From the NCBI RefSeq assembly GCF_947648125.1, contig NZ_CANSMR010000008.1, positions 108,509 through 172,508 of the forward strand: a stretch of 64,000 nucleotides of DNA, given 5' to 3'. This document shows, in pieces, positions 29,562 to 40,439 of the stretch (position 1 is its first letter; every line of letters starts with the position of its first letter). The translations under genes and the position numbers were made by a program. Source of the DNA: an uncultured Bradyrhizobium sp. Lineage in GTDB: Bacteria; Pseudomonadota; Alphaproteobacteria; Rhizobiales; Xanthobacteraceae. The notes below the pieces were generated by a model that saw only the letters and a list, made by a program, of their open reading frames with translations, did no database searches and was not told where the DNA came from.

Positions 29562-29727
29562 CGTCGGCCCGCGGGCTCTTGAAGCCGCGCTGCTGGCCGG
29601 CTGAAGGCGCGGCTAGGACAATTCGTCATATGGCCCGCCTGCAACACCGCCGCGCGATCGGTTGAATCTGCGGCCGCTGTGTTTTGACTCGCTCTTGCGC
29701 TGTGATAGGCGTGAGGCGGGGTATGAG

Positions 29728-30111
29728 ATGAGGCGGTTCGTTTTCAGGCAGCGTGTGGGCAGGGCGGCGGCGTTTGTCGCAGCGTACGCGCTTGTCCTCA
29801 ACGTCATCCTGTCGAGCCTCCTGGTCGCCAGCATATCGCCTGCGGCCGCGGCAGCCGGCCAGATCCTCTGCATCAACAGCGCCGATGCCGATGCGGCCCA
29901 CGACGATGCCGGCAAGAGCGGGCGGGGCGGCGCGATCCACTGTCCGCTGTGCATCGGTCATCACGTCACCGGCGCGTTGCCGCCGCCGGAGCTCGCGCTC
30001 GGCGCACGGCTGCCGGTCGCGGTCACCACGATCCGTGCGTTCGAGGCGCGGTTCGTTGCGCGTTTCCGATCCTACGATCATCAATCCCGCGGACCTCCGG
30101 CACTGACCTGA
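29728..30111 (+). CDS. DUF2946-family protein
   Basis: A 127-residue protein. A hydrophobic segment at about residues 12-42 (VGRAAAFVAAYALVLNVILS, LLVASISPAA) acts as signal or anchor. The motif HCPLCIGHH at about residue 72 gives a Cys/His metal-binding patch as in DUF2946. ATG 29728 or ATG 29723 in another frame follow GAGGCGGGG. It lies 52 bp before a TonB-dependent receptor gene and is likely co-transcribed with it. The same pairing (DUF2946 plus TonB receptor) is common near copper genes. Confidence 0.75.
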   Translation: MRRFVFRQRVGRAAAFVAAYALVLNVILSSLLVASISPAAAAAGQILCINSADADAAHDDAGKSGRGGAIHCPLCIGHHVTGALPPPELALGARLPVAVTTIRAFEARFVARFRSYDHQSRGPPALT

Positions 30112-30163
30112 CCACCGGCGCTTCGGCGCCCTTCGTTCGTCAGATCACATCCGGAGTCCTGTC

Positions 30164-32377
30164 ATGTCATCCGCCATCGCGCGGCTGCGAGCCTGTTCGC
30201 TCGCCGGCACCGCCGTAGCATTCATCTTGCCTGCAAACGCTCAATCCACATCGCAATCGACACTGCCATCAGTCACGGTCGACGCACCGCAGCCGCGGCG
30301 GGACGCATCGGAGCGTCCGCAGCGGCGCGCTGCGCGCAGCGCCTCGGCGCGCGCCGCGCGTGTTCCCGCCGCGGCGGTGCAAGCGGCCAATGGCGAGGGC
30401 GGCGGCACCCGTGCCGCGTTGGCCGTGCTGTCGGCGCAGCAGGCGCTCACGGAAATCAACAACACGCCGGGTGGCGTCGCGCTGGTCCCGGCCGCGGCCT
30501 ACCGCAACTCGACCGTTGCCAACACGATCAAGGACATTCTCGACTATGTCCCCGGCGTCTTCGCGCAGCCGAAATGGGGGGACGATACGCGGCTGTCGAT
30601 CCGCGGCTCCGGCCTGTCGCGCGATTTCCATTTGCGCGGCATCCAGCTCACCATGGACGGCATTCCGATCAACACCTCGGACGGCTACGGCGATTTCCAG
30701 GAGGTCGACCCGACCGCCTACAAATATGTCGAGGTCTACAAGGGCGGCAACGCGCTGCAGTTCGGCGCCAATTCGCTCGGCGGCGCGATCAACTTCGTCA
30801 CCCCGACCGGACGCGATCCGAACCCGAACGGCGCATCGTTCGACTTCGGTGCCTTCAACACCCGTCGGCTGCAGGTCAATGCCGGTGGCGTGAATGGGCC
30901 GTGGGACGGCTTCGTCACCGCGTCCACGCAAGCCTCGGACGGCTTCCGCGATCACAGTTTCGGCTCGAGCAACAAGCTCAGCGCCAATGTCGGCTACCAG
31001 ATCTCGCCCGACGTCGAGACCCGGTTCTACCTGAACGCCAACGAGGTACGCCAGCGCATCCCGGGCAGCGTCGACCGGACCACGGCGTTGACGTCGCCGA
31101 CCACGGCTGCACCCGTCAATGTCGCCAATGACTGGCAGCGCAACATCGACACGGTGCGGATCGCCAACAAGACGACCATCCGCTTCGACGACACGCAACT
31201 CGAATTCGGCGCGTTCGGTGTCGACCGGCACCTGATGCATCCGATCTTCCAGTGGCTCGACTATCGCTACAAGGATTATGGCGGCTTCGCGAAGCTGACC
31301 GACGACCGCATCATCGGCGGTTTCCGCAACCGCTTCGTCGCCGGAGTCAACATCCTCAACGGCAGCATCGATGCCCAGCAATTCGTCAATGTCGGCGGCT
31401 TCAAGGGCGCGCAGACGTCGTCGTTGCGGCAGACCCCGGAGAACTATTCGGCGTTCGCGGAGAATTCGTTCTACTTCCTGCCCAACGTCGCCGTCATCGC
31501 CGGCACGCAATATCTGTTCGCGGTGCGCGACCAGCACGTCAACTTCTCGACCAATGGCGATCTCAACGGCCGCAGCAGCTTCAGCCTGTGGAGCCCCAAG
31601 ACCGGCCTGCTGTGGCAGGTCGATCCGAGCTGGCAGGTGTTCGGCAATGTCTCGCGCAGTGCCGAGGTGCCGAGCTTCGGCGAGAGCGTCAGCCCGAACT
31701 TCCTCAACCCGACCCTGCCGAACATTCCGTTCTTTTCGATCAAGCCGCAGACCGCGACGACCTATGAGATCGGCACCCGCACGAAGCGGCCGGACTACGC
31801 CTGGGAGGTCACGCTCTATCGATCGGAGATCGACAACGAGTTGCTGTGCCTCTACAGCGCGTTCGGCAATTGCAACGTCACCAACGCCAACAAGACGGTT
31901 CACCAGGGGATCGAGGCCGGGGCGGGCGCGGCGGTCTTTCGCGACATCTTCGTGGGCGGACCAGCGCCAGACAAGATCTGGCTCAACATCGCCTACACGC
32001 TGAACAATTTCCGGTTCGACAATGATCCGGTGTTCGGCAACAACCAGCTGCCGGGTGCGCCGCGCCACTTCGTGCGGGCGGAGCTGCTCTACAAGCATCC
32101 GACCGGGCTCTATTTCGGCCCCAATCTGGAATGGGTGCCGCAGGCCTACTTCGTCGATAGCGCCAACACGCTGATAACGTCCGCCTATGCGATCTGGGGC
32201 CTCAAGGCCGGCTTCGACAATGGCGGTCCGGTGTCCGGTTATATCGAGGCGCGCAATATCGCCAACAAGGCGTATATCGCGAGCGCCAGCATCATCGATC
32301 GCGCCAATGCGGCATCACCGCTGTTCGAGCCCGGAACGGGCAGGGCGATCTATGCGGGGCTACGCTATCGATGGTGA
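30164..32377 (+). CDS. TonB-dependent outer-membrane receptor, FecA-like
   Basis: A 737-residue receptor. The signal peptide covers residues 1-26. A TonB box-like LPSVTVDAP follows at about 34, then an Arg/Ala-rich linker (about 45-75) before the plug (about 95-215: VANTIKDILDYVPGVFAQPK, LSIRGSGLSRDFHLRGIQLT). The barrel ends in ...LRYRW with a C-terminal aromatic residue. It imports a metal or siderophore with TonB energy. Its neighbour DUF2946 gene and the nearby copCD set suggest copper or another metal complex rather than a proven siderophore. It is convergent with a second receptor gene. Confidence 0.92.
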   Translation: MSSAIARLRACSLAGTAVAFILPANAQSTSQSTLPSVTVDAPQPRRDASERPQRRAARSASARAARVPAAAVQAANGEGGGTRAALAVLSAQQALTEINNTPGGVALVPAAAYRNSTVANTIKDILDYVPGVFAQPKWGDDTRLSIRGSGLSRDFHLRGIQLTMDGIPINTSDGYGDFQEVDPTAYKYVEVYKGGNALQFGANSLGGAINFVTPTGRDPNPNGASFDFGAFNTRRLQVNAGGVNGPWDGFVTASTQASDGFRDHSFGSSNKLSANVGYQISPDVETRFYLNANEVRQRIPGSVDRTTALTSPTTAAPVNVANDWQRNIDTVRIANKTTIRFDDTQLEFGAFGVDRHLMHPIFQWLDYRYKDYGGFAKLTDDRIIGGFRNRFVAGVNILNGSIDAQQFVNVGGFKGAQTSSLRQTPENYSAFAENSFYFLPNVAVIAGTQYLFAVRDQHVNFSTNGDLNGRSSFSLWSPKTGLLWQVDPSWQVFGNVSRSAEVPSFGESVSPNFLNPTLPNIPFFSIKPQTATTYEIGTRTKRPDYAWEVTLYRSEIDNELLCLYSAFGNCNVTNANKTVHQGIEAGAGAAVFRDIFVGGPAPDKIWLNIAYTLNNFRFDNDPVFGNNQLPGAPRHFVRAELLYKHPTGLYFGPNLEWVPQAYFVDSANTLITSAYAIWGLKAGFDNGGPVSGYIEARNIANKAYIASASIIDRANAASPLFEPGTGRAIYAGLRYRW

Positions 32378-32445
32378 GCGGGATTTGAACGGACCGGCGC
32401 GGTGGCGCGGGACCCGTTGGCAATGTGCGAGAAATCCTCGCCATG

Positions 32446-32484
32446 TAAAAGGCCCGCTCCGGGGCTCGCAATTCGGAGCGGGCC
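32446..32484 (-). terminator. Strong hairpin between the two receptor genes
   Basis: GGCCCGCTCCG (32451-32461) pairs perfectly with CGGAGCGGGCC (32474-32484) around a 12-nt loop. On the minus strand TTTTAC follows. It lies 74 bp after the plus-strand receptor stop and could also stop that transcript as a rho-assisted structure. Confidence 0.6.
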
Positions 32485-32553
32485 AGTCTGGGCGCGGCAA
32501 ATCTCGCCGCGGCGCGAACCTAGCGCGACATGCTGACACCACCCTGACGACGT

Positions 32554-32588
32554 CAAAAAAATGGAGAGGCAGCTGAACGCCGCCTCTC
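32554..32588 (-). terminator. Rho-independent terminator of the second TonB receptor gene
   Basis: On the minus strand GAGAGGC and GCCTCTC form the stem, followed by CATTTTTTT. It begins about 45 bp after the stop codon of the receptor at 32632. Confidence 0.85.
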
Positions 32589-32631
32589 TGTTTCGATGAT
32601 GGATTTGTGAACGGAATGTTGTGCGGCGTGC

Positions 32632-34908
32632 TCACCATTTGTAGGCGAGGCTTGCCGTGATGCGCCGGCGATCGCCGTAGTAGCAGGAGCTGATCGTTGC
32701 GCAGCTCGCGACGTAGATATTGTCTGTGACGTTCACCACATTGAGCGCCGCGCGCCAGTTGTTGTCCCACTCGTAGTGCAAGGCGAGATCGCCGAGCACG
32801 ACCCCCGGGACGCGCGCAGTGTTCGCGGTGTCGGCAAAGGACGAGCCGACATAGCGCACGCCGCCGCCGAAGCCGAAGCCGTTCAGCGGGCCGTCGCGGA
32901 AGGTGTAGTCGGTCCAGATCGAGGCGAGCTGCCGCGGCGTGTTGGTCGGCACGGTGCCGATCAGCGCGGGATTGAGGTCCTTGCTGACGAACAGCTCGTA
33001 ATTTGTGTAGCTCGCCACCAGCTTGAAATCCCGCGTGATGTTCGCCACCGCCTCGAGCTCGACGCCGCGAGAGGTGACCTCGCCATTCTGGGTCTGGAAC
33101 AGCGTGTTGTTCGGATCTGTCGTCAGCGCGTTCTTGCGCTTGAGATCGAACAGCGCGACGCCGAACCGCGCGTTGAGCCCGACCGGCTCGTACTTGACGC
33201 CGACCTCGGTCTGCTCGGAGGTCTCCGGCAGCAGCATTTGGCCGGCGGCATTGGTGCCGATCACCGGATTGTAGCCGGTCATATAGGACACGTAGGGCGC
33301 AACACCGCTGTCGAAATTGTAGATCGCGCCGACCCGGCCGGAGAACTTGCTGTCCTGGCGGCTCTGATCGGCACCGATCCGGTTGTTTTTGCTGAGGTCG
33401 ACCCAGTCCTGCCGCCCCGACAGCACGACCGTCAGGCGGTCGAGCTTGACCTGGTCCTGCAGATAGAGCCCGGCCATGCCCTGGGTCAGATAGGCGTTCT
33501 GATACAGCGGCCCGCTATACGGCAGGTTGTTGCCGTAGACCGGATTGAGCACGTTGAGATTCGTGCCCATGCCGAAACCCTGGCGATCGTCGATGCCGTA
33601 ATATTTCAGATCGACGCCGACGAGCGCAGTGTGCTGCAGCGCGCCGGTTGAGAAACGATATTCGAGCTGATTATCGAGGTTGAGCTGCGTGGCGATGCCG
33701 CGGGTGTAGAAATTGCCGCGCATGATGTCGGCGGCCGCCGGCGTCGTCGCGTAGCCGAGCCCGTAGAGGCCGGCGTAGTAGACGTCGGCATGCGCCATGC
33801 GCGCGTTCTGACGGAAATCGACGTTGTCAGTGACGCTCTTCTGGAACTGATAGCCGACCATCTCCTGGTCGCGGCGGAACTGGTCGACGCTGGGATCGCC
33901 GGCGAACAGGCTGGTCGGAATGCGGCCGAACGGCGCGTTGGTGACGGTGCCGACATAGGGCAGGAAGTTCAGCGCGCGGGTGTTGCTGTGCGAGGCCATG
34001 CCGAACACAGTAAGGCTTGTGTCGGCATCGGGCCGCCAGGTCACCGACGGGGCGAAGAAGAAATTGTTGTCGTAGACATAGTCGGTCTGGGTGCCGCCGC
34101 CCTGGGCCTGGCCGACCAGGCGATACTGCACTTGGCCGCCGCCGGGCTGCGCCGTCGCGCCGCCAATGTCGAACTGGGTGTAGGCGTTGCCGAAATTGTT
34201 GACGCCGGTTTCAATGTAGCGGATGGGCTCGGCGGACGGCAGCTTGCTCACCGCGTTGACGAGGCCGCCCGGCGCCGAGCCGCCATACAGGATGCCGGAC
34301 GGACCGCGCAGCACCTCGACGCGCTCGAGGTTGAAGGGCTGCAGCTTCCAGCTCGCATAGGAGGTGTAGAACAGCTGCAGGCCGTCGAGGAACAGCGACT
34401 CGTTCTGCGCGGGGAAGCCGCGGATCATGAACCAGTCGTTGCGGAAGTCGGCGCCATAGGTGCCGCCGATGACACCCGGCGTGTAGCGCAGCACTTCGTC
34501 GAACTTGCTGACGATCTTCTGGTCGCGGATCTGCTCGGCGCTGATCACCGTCACCGATTGCGGCGTCTGGATGATCGGCGTGCTGGTCTTGGTGCCGCTG
34601 GCGCTCTGCCGCGCCAGATAGCCGGTGACCGGGCCATTGGCGCGCTCGTGTCCGCCGCCTCCGCCCGCAGCCTGCTGTGCCGCCTGTGGCTGCGTGCCCA
34701 CTGGGGCGACTGGCGCGCGGCGCGCGGCGCTGCGCGCGCGCATGCTCCGTTGCGAAGGCTGCTGCGATCGTGCCGATTGCCGGTGCGGCGCATCGACTGT
34801 CACGGGCGGCAATTGCGCCTGCGCGAAGACTTCGTCCGCACCAGCAACCGAAAGCATCACCAGAGCCGAAGCAGCAAACCGCTGCGGCCGAATCCATCCG
34901 TCCGTCAT
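32632..34908 (-). CDS. TonB-dependent siderophore receptor
   Basis: A 758-residue receptor. A signal peptide (to VFAQ, about residue 30) is followed by the TonB box-like LPPVTVDAP, then an Arg/Ser/Ala-rich linker and a Gly-rich stretch. The plug shows TPIIQTPQSVTVISAEQIRD and VLRYTPGVIGGTYGADFRND, FMIRGFPAQNESLFLDGLQL, typical of the siderophore (FhuA/FoxA-type) branch. The barrel ends ITASLAYKW. It likely imports a ferric hydroxamate-type siderophore or similar chelate. Two short DNA-level features follow it: a terminator and a second hairpin. Its N-terminal linker resembles that of the convergent receptor. Confidence 0.93.
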   Translation of the reverse strand: MTDGWIRPQRFAASALVMLSVAGADEVFAQAQLPPVTVDAPHRQSARSQQPSQRSMRARSAARRAPVAPVGTQPQAAQQAAGGGGGHERANGPVTGYLARQSASGTKTSTPIIQTPQSVTVISAEQIRDQKIVSKFDEVLRYTPGVIGGTYGADFRNDWFMIRGFPAQNESLFLDGLQLFYTSYASWKLQPFNLERVEVLRGPSGILYGGSAPGGLVNAVSKLPSAEPIRYIETGVNNFGNAYTQFDIGGATAQPGGGQVQYRLVGQAQGGGTQTDYVYDNNFFFAPSVTWRPDADTSLTVFGMASHSNTRALNFLPYVGTVTNAPFGRIPTSLFAGDPSVDQFRRDQEMVGYQFQKSVTDNVDFRQNARMAHADVYYAGLYGLGYATTPAAADIMRGNFYTRGIATQLNLDNQLEYRFSTGALQHTALVGVDLKYYGIDDRQGFGMGTNLNVLNPVYGNNLPYSGPLYQNAYLTQGMAGLYLQDQVKLDRLTVVLSGRQDWVDLSKNNRIGADQSRQDSKFSGRVGAIYNFDSGVAPYVSYMTGYNPVIGTNAAGQMLLPETSEQTEVGVKYEPVGLNARFGVALFDLKRKNALTTDPNNTLFQTQNGEVTSRGVELEAVANITRDFKLVASYTNYELFVSKDLNPALIGTVPTNTPRQLASIWTDYTFRDGPLNGFGFGGGVRYVGSSFADTANTARVPGVVLGDLALHYEWDNNWRAALNVVNVTDNIYVASCATISSCYYGDRRRITASLAYKW

Positions 34909-35528
34909 TCAACGCCCCCAAAGAGAATTGTCTTCGGCGTCGTTATCACGGTGATTTTCGCGAACAGCCCGCGCGCGGTTAGAAGCTATCGAAGCTGTGC
35001 GCAAAGCCGGCGTGTGTGACTGAGGGACAACGGAGTACGACGCACAATTGCACGCATCGCGTGAGAGGCTTGAATCGGTCCAGTGTTGAACGATTCAAAA
35101 ATCGAACGATTCAAAATCATCTCGTGACTCGATGCATCATGATCGCGCGTGTGATGATCGAGGGAGCCGGACGCCGCGTGATGGGGTGAAGCGTGATTGG
35201 GGGATCGGCATTGGTGACGCTCGAGGGCGCGGCTCGCCTTGAGGCGTCAGCCTCGGCTCGTCGCGCGATCGGGAAGGGGGCGTCCTGTCCGCCCCCGCCG
35301 GCTCCCGCAGCCATGTTCTGCGGGGCTGGAACCGGGACGGCGAGGGGGCGGCCCTGCCGGCTGGCAATCCCCGGCATCCCCACCATATCTGGCATAATTG
35401 GCCGCGGGGGACCGCAACCGCTTGGCCATTTTGGGGTGATGTGATAACCCTCTGAAACCAGCTTCGACCGCCACTCGTGACCGTCCGCATCCCGTGTAAA
35501 GGCTTGCGGCGGTGGAGATATTTCGCCG
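34909..35528. other. 620-bp interval between TonB receptor and glyA
   Basis: The left part should hold the receptor promoter; near 34975-35000 TTAGAAGCTATCGAAGC is only a weak resemblance to an Irr-type iron box. At 35088-35117 the sequence CGATTCAAAA occurs twice. The region 35200-35420 is very GC-rich and open in several frames, among them a minus-strand frame containing [15 protein letters not shown] without a usable start and a plus-strand frame at 35193-35444. I cannot decide whether any is a gene. The glyA promoter must lie near the right end. Confidence 0.45.
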
Positions 35529-36830
<1,302 letters not shown>

Positions 36831-36856
36831 TCGTTCGCCGCTAGAGGTCCTGTCGG

Positions 36857-37339
36857 ATGCGCTGCCCGAGCTGCAACTCACTTGATACGCAGGTCAAGGA
36901 CTCGCGTCCGACCGAGGACTCCGCGGTTATCCGCAGGCGGCGCGTGTGCATGGCCTGCAACTTCCGCTTCACGACCTTCGAGCGGGTGCAGCTGCGCGAG
37001 CTGACCGTGATCAAGCGCAACGGCCGCCGCGTGCCGTTCGACCGCGACAAGCTGGTGCGCTCGCTGCAGATCTCGTTGCGGAAGCGCCCGGTGGAATCGG
37101 AGCGGGTGGAGAAGATGGTGTCCACCATCGTGCGCGAGCTCGAAAGCGGCGGCGAGGCGGAGGTCTCCTCGGAGGCGATCGGCGAGATCGTGATGGAGCA
37201 TCTGCGCCAGCTCGACGACGTCGCCTATGTGCGCTTCGCCTCGGTCTATCGTAATTTCCGCGAGGCCAAAGACTTTGAGGCCGTGCTCGACGAGCTGACC
37301 GGCGAAGACGACCCGCGGATCGCGACGTTGCGAAAATGA
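36857..37339 (+). CDS. nrdR: Transcriptional repressor NrdR
   Basis: NrdR (160 residues) represses ribonucleotide reductase genes in response to dATP/ATP. The zinc ribbon is [19 protein letters not shown] to [13 protein letters not shown] (four Cys at residues 3, 6, 31, 34), followed by the ATP-cone domain starting [20 protein letters not shown]. Length and order are canonical. Its stop overlaps the ribD start (ATGA at 37336). Confidence 0.97.
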   Translation: MRCPSCNSLDTQVKDSRPTEDSAVIRRRRVCMACNFRFTTFERVQLRELTVIKRNGRRVPFDRDKLVRSLQISLRKRPVESERVEKMVSTIVRELESGGEAEVSSEAIGEIVMEHLRQLDDVAYVRFASVYRNFREAKDFEAVLDELTGEDDPRIATLRK

Positions 37340-38496
37340 TCTTCCGTATTCTGGAAGAGCAGCTCGGGCAGAAAGCCAAAGAGGCCAGGGAAGCAGCCAA
37401 GGCCGCCGATCTGCGCTTCATGCAGCTCGCGCTCGCGCTCGGTCACCGCGGGCTCGGGCGTACCTGGCCCAATCCGGCAGTCGGCGCCGTCATCGTCAAG
37501 GACGGGGTGATCGTCGGGCGCGGCTGGACCCAACCCGGCGGCCGCCCGCATGCCGAGGTCGAGGCGCTGAGACGGGCAGGTAGCGCCGCGCGCGGCGCCA
37601 CGCTCTATGTCACGCTCGAACCCTGCTCGCATTTCGGCCGCTCGCCGCCTTGCGCGGATGCCGTCGTCGCGGCCGGGCTTGCCCGCGTGGTCTCGGCGAT
37701 CGAGGACCCCAATCCGGACGTCGGCGGCAAGGGGCACGCCAAGCTGCGTGCCGCCGGCATCGCCGTCGATGTCGGACTGTGCGCGGCCGAGGCTGCGCGC
37801 GACCATGCTGGGCATTTCCGCCGCATCACGGACCAGCGCCCGCATGTCGTCCTCAAGCTCGCGGTGTCCGCCGACGACAAGATCGCAGCCAGCGGCCACA
37901 AACCAGTTGCGATCACCGGCGAGGCCGCGCAGAGGCGCGTGCATCTGTTGCGCGCGCAGAGCGATGCGATCCTGGTCGGGATCGGCACGGTCAGGGCCGA
38001 CGATCCGCTCTTGACCTGCCGGCTGCCCGGCATGGCGGCGCGCTCGCCGGTGCGGGTGGTGCTGGATCGCGCGCTGCGGATCTCGGGCGACAGCCGCCTG
38101 GTGCATTCGGCGCGCGAGACGCCGCTCTGGGTGATGACATCGGATCTTGCCGAGGCGCCGGCCGCGATGAAGCTCGGTGCTGCCGGGGCAGAGGTGATCC
38201 GCGTTGCCTCCGGCGCGCAGCCGGGGCTCGATCTGCCGGCGGTGTTGCACGCGCTGGCGGAGAAGGGCATCACGCGGCTGATGGTCGAGGGCGGCGCACG
38301 CGTGGCGAATTCTTTCGTGGCGGCAGGCCTGGTCGATGAAATCTGGCTGTTGCGCGGGCCCGAACGGATCGGCGCCGATGGCGTTCCCGCGCTGGACGCA
38401 ATGCCGCTCGCCGCAATCACGCAGTCGCCCGCCTTCCGCCTTCGTGCTAGCGAAACCCTCGGCAAAGATGTTTTGACTGTTTACGATCGGTCCTAG
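37336..38496 (+). CDS. ribD: Bifunctional riboflavin deaminase/reductase RibD
   Basis: RibD (386 residues) carries out the second and third steps of riboflavin synthesis. The N-terminal deaminase domain has the zinc motif HAEVEAL and [15 protein letters not shown]. The C-terminal reductase domain starts at about residue 165 ([20 protein letters not shown]) and contains [23 protein letters not shown] 37336 overlaps the nrdR stop, giving a 25-residue leader; a later in-frame ATG (37420, MQLALALG) would give the classical length. A palindromic repeat separates it from ribE. Confidence 0.95.
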   Translation: MIFRILEEQLGQKAKEAREAAKAADLRFMQLALALGHRGLGRTWPNPAVGAVIVKDGVIVGRGWTQPGGRPHAEVEALRRAGSAARGATLYVTLEPCSHFGRSPPCADAVVAAGLARVVSAIEDPNPDVGGKGHAKLRAAGIAVDVGLCAAEAARDHAGHFRRITDQRPHVVLKLAVSADDKIAASGHKPVAITGEAAQRRVHLLRAQSDAILVGIGTVRADDPLLTCRLPGMAARSPVRVVLDRALRISGDSRLVHSARETPLWVMTSDLAEAPAAMKLGAAGAEVIRVASGAQPGLDLPAVLHALAEKGITRLMVEGGARVANSFVAAGLVDEIWLLRGPERIGADGVPALDAMPLAAITQSPAFRLRASETLGKDVLTVYDRS

Positions 38497-38498
38497 GT

Positions 38499-38583
38499 CG
38501 TCAGGGCTTGACCCGGGCATCCACGTCTTGGTCGCCAGTAGTGAAGTAAGTCGTGGATGGCCGGGTCAAGCCCGGCCATGACG
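38499..38583. repeat. Palindromic repeat between ribD and ribE
   Basis: Left arm CGTCAGGGCTTGACCCGGGC and right arm GCCGGGTCAAGCCCGGCCAT with internal ATCCACG and CGTGGAT make a long imperfect hairpin. It fills nearly the whole gap between ribD (stop 38496) and ribE (start 38602). Confidence 0.85.
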
Positions 38584-38601
38584 AAGAGTAAGAGATTTGT
38601 C

Positions 38602-39210
38602 ATGTTTACCGGAATTGTCACCGATATCGGCGAGATCACCAGCCTGAAGCCAGTGGCGCAGGGTCAGCTGCACCGGATGCGGATTGCCTGCGACTACGAC
38701 CAGACCACGATCGCCGACGGCGCCTCGATCGCCTGCAACGGTGTCTGTCTCACCGTGGTCGCCTCCGGCACCGCTGACGGCAAGACCTGGTTCGACGTCG
38801 ACGCCGCGGCCGAGACGCTCGGCATGACCACCGCCAAGCATTGGGCGCAGGGTGGCCGGCTCAACCTCGAACGCGCGCTCAAGATCGGCGACGAGCTCGG
38901 CGGTCATATCGTGGCCGGGCATGCCGACGGCATCGCGACCATCGTCAAGCGCGACGATCTGCCGGACATGGCGCGGTTCGAGCTGCGAACCAGCCGCGAA
39001 CTGGCGCGTTTCATCGCGGCGAAAGGATCCATCACGCTGGACGGCGTGTCGCTGACCGTGAATACGGTCGACGACGTCTCCTTTTCGGTGCTGATCATCC
39101 CGCACACGCTGTCCGTCACGACCCTGAGCGGCTGGAAGGCCGGCAGCGAGGTCAATATCGAGGTCGATCTGATGGCCCGCTATGCGGCGCGGCTGTCCGA
39201 GATGAAATAG
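38602..39210 (+). CDS. ribE: Riboflavin synthase alpha chain
   Basis: A 202-residue enzyme that dismutates two lumazine molecules into riboflavin. The classical start MFTGIVTDIGEI is present. Two lumazine-binding repeats follow; the first contains SIACNGVCLTVV, the second GSITLDGVSLTVNTVDDVSF, separated by GHIVAGHADGIATI. ATG 38602 is used; the longer frame beginning in the repeat (38557) is an artefact of the inserted palindrome. Gene order ribD-ribE-ribH-nusB is the usual alphaproteobacterial one. Confidence 0.96.
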   Translation: MFTGIVTDIGEITSLKPVAQGQLHRMRIACDYDQTTIADGASIACNGVCLTVVASGTADGKTWFDVDAAAETLGMTTAKHWAQGGRLNLERALKIGDELGGHIVAGHADGIATIVKRDDLPDMARFELRTSRELARFIAAKGSITLDGVSLTVNTVDDVSFSVLIIPHTLSVTTLSGWKAGSEVNIEVDLMARYAARLSEMK

Positions 39211-39423
39211 CCTCGGCCTCGGCATTGCGGCCAAGACCGACGTCCTTATCTGCCAGTTCACCTCGGGCGGCGTCCAGCCGGATGGCCTATGCATTGCGGG
39301 CGAAGCCGACCTGAAAAATCAGGCCGATCGCGGTGACATCCGGGCCAGTATTGCCCTTGGCTTTACCGCCTGCTGCGCCTAAAACGCAGCACAACTCCTC
39401 CCCAAGTTCCGATTGGTATTGCA

Positions 39424-39915
39424 ATGGCTGACGCGCGGCGCGCACCCCTGAAGGACCAGACCGACATCGCAGGCGCACGCGTGCTGATCGTCGAGGCCCG
39501 GTTTTATGACGACATCCAGGATGCGCTGCTGGAAGGCGCGCTCGCCGAGCTGAAGTCGGCCGGCGCCAGTCACGACGTGATCACGGTGCCGGGCGCGCTG
39601 GAGATTCCGGCCGCGATCGCGATTGCGATCGATGCCGCAGCGGCGAACGGCAAACCTTATGACGCGGCGATCGCGCTCGGCTGCGTGGTGCGCGGCGACA
39701 CTATCCATTTCGAGATCGTTTCGCAGGAATCCTCGCGCGGATTGATGGATCTGGCCGTGAGCCGGAAATTCCCGCTCGGCAACGGCATCCTCACCGTCAA
39801 CACCGAGGCGCAGGCCTGGGCGCGGGCGCGTGCCAGCGAGTTAAACAAGGGCGGCGACGCCGCGCGCGCGGCGATCGCGATGCTGCGGATCAAACGCCGC
39901 CTGGCAAAGGCCTGA
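39424..39915 (+). CDS. ribH: 6,7-dimethyl-8-ribityllumazine synthase
   Basis: RibH (163 residues) makes lumazine from the RibD product and dihydroxybutanone phosphate. Signatures are [56 protein letters not shown] and [19 protein letters not shown]. Length is typical of the alphaproteobacterial decameric or icosahedral type. A 213-bp gap without visible features separates it from ribE; nusB starts 2 bp after its stop. Confidence 0.97.
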   Translation: MADARRAPLKDQTDIAGARVLIVEARFYDDIQDALLEGALAELKSAGASHDVITVPGALEIPAAIAIAIDAAAANGKPYDAAIALGCVVRGDTIHFEIVSQESSRGLMDLAVSRKFPLGNGILTVNTEAQAWARARASELNKGGDAARAAIAMLRIKRRLAKA

Positions 39916-39917
39916 CC

Positions 39918-40412
39918 ATGGCTGACAACAAGAAGCCCGCGAAAGCCCCCGACAGGAAAGCCAACCGGCGCGGCGCGGCACGGCTCGCGGCCGTGCAGGC
40001 GCTATACCAGATGGACATTGGCGGCGCGGGCATCAACGACATCTTCGCCGAGTTCGAGAGCCACTGGCTCGGTAACGAGGTTGAGGGCGAGAAGTACCTG
40101 CCGGCGGAAGCCGCGTTCTTCCGCGACGTCGTCTCCGGCGTGGTGCGCGATCAGGCCAAGCTCGATCCGCTGATCGACGAGGCGCTGTCGAAGGGCTGGC
40201 CGCTGAAGCGGATCGACGCGATCCTGCGCGCGGTGCTGCGGGCAGGGTCCTACGAGCTCGAGCACCGCCGGGACGTGCCGGGCCGCGTCGTGGTTTCCGA
40301 ATATGTCGACGTCGCGCACGCCTTTGTCGAGAAGGACGAGACCGGCATGGTCAACGCCGTGCTCGACCAGATCGCACGCCAGTTCCGCGGCGACGAGTTT
40401 GTTCGGGGCTAA
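39918..40412 (+). CDS. nusB: Transcription antitermination factor NusB
   Basis: NusB (164 residues) binds boxA RNA with NusE/S10 in rRNA antitermination. Visible motifs are RRGAARLAAVQALYQMDIGG at the N-terminus and KRIDAILRAVLRAGSYELEH, then VVVSEYVDVAHAFVEKDE and MVNAVLDQIAR at the C-terminus. It begins 2 bp after ribH, so the genes are coupled. A palindromic repeat follows. Confidence 0.96.
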   Translation: MADNKKPAKAPDRKANRRGAARLAAVQALYQMDIGGAGINDIFAEFESHWLGNEVEGEKYLPAEAAFFRDVVSGVVRDQAKLDPLIDEALSKGWPLKRIDAILRAVLRAGSYELEHRRDVPGRVVVSEYVDVAHAFVEKDETGMVNAVLDQIARQFRGDEFVRG

Positions 40413-40439
40413 GTTTTAGGCGACGGTTGCAGCCGTAGC

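Noticed and set aside
34970-35000. TTAGAAGCTATCGAAGC as an Irr/iron control box for the TonB receptor
   Set aside because: Only part of the palindrome matches and symmetry is poor; not reported as a site.
35193-35444. Plus-strand 83-codon frame before glyA as a gene
   Set aside because: Low-complexity Pro/Gly/Ala content, no ribosome site and competing open frames on both strands; left undecided in the interval note.
38557-38601. Upstream start of ribE inside the palindromic repeat
   Set aside because: The added residues (MAGSSPAMTKSKRFV) come from the repeat; the canonical start MFTGIV is at 38602.
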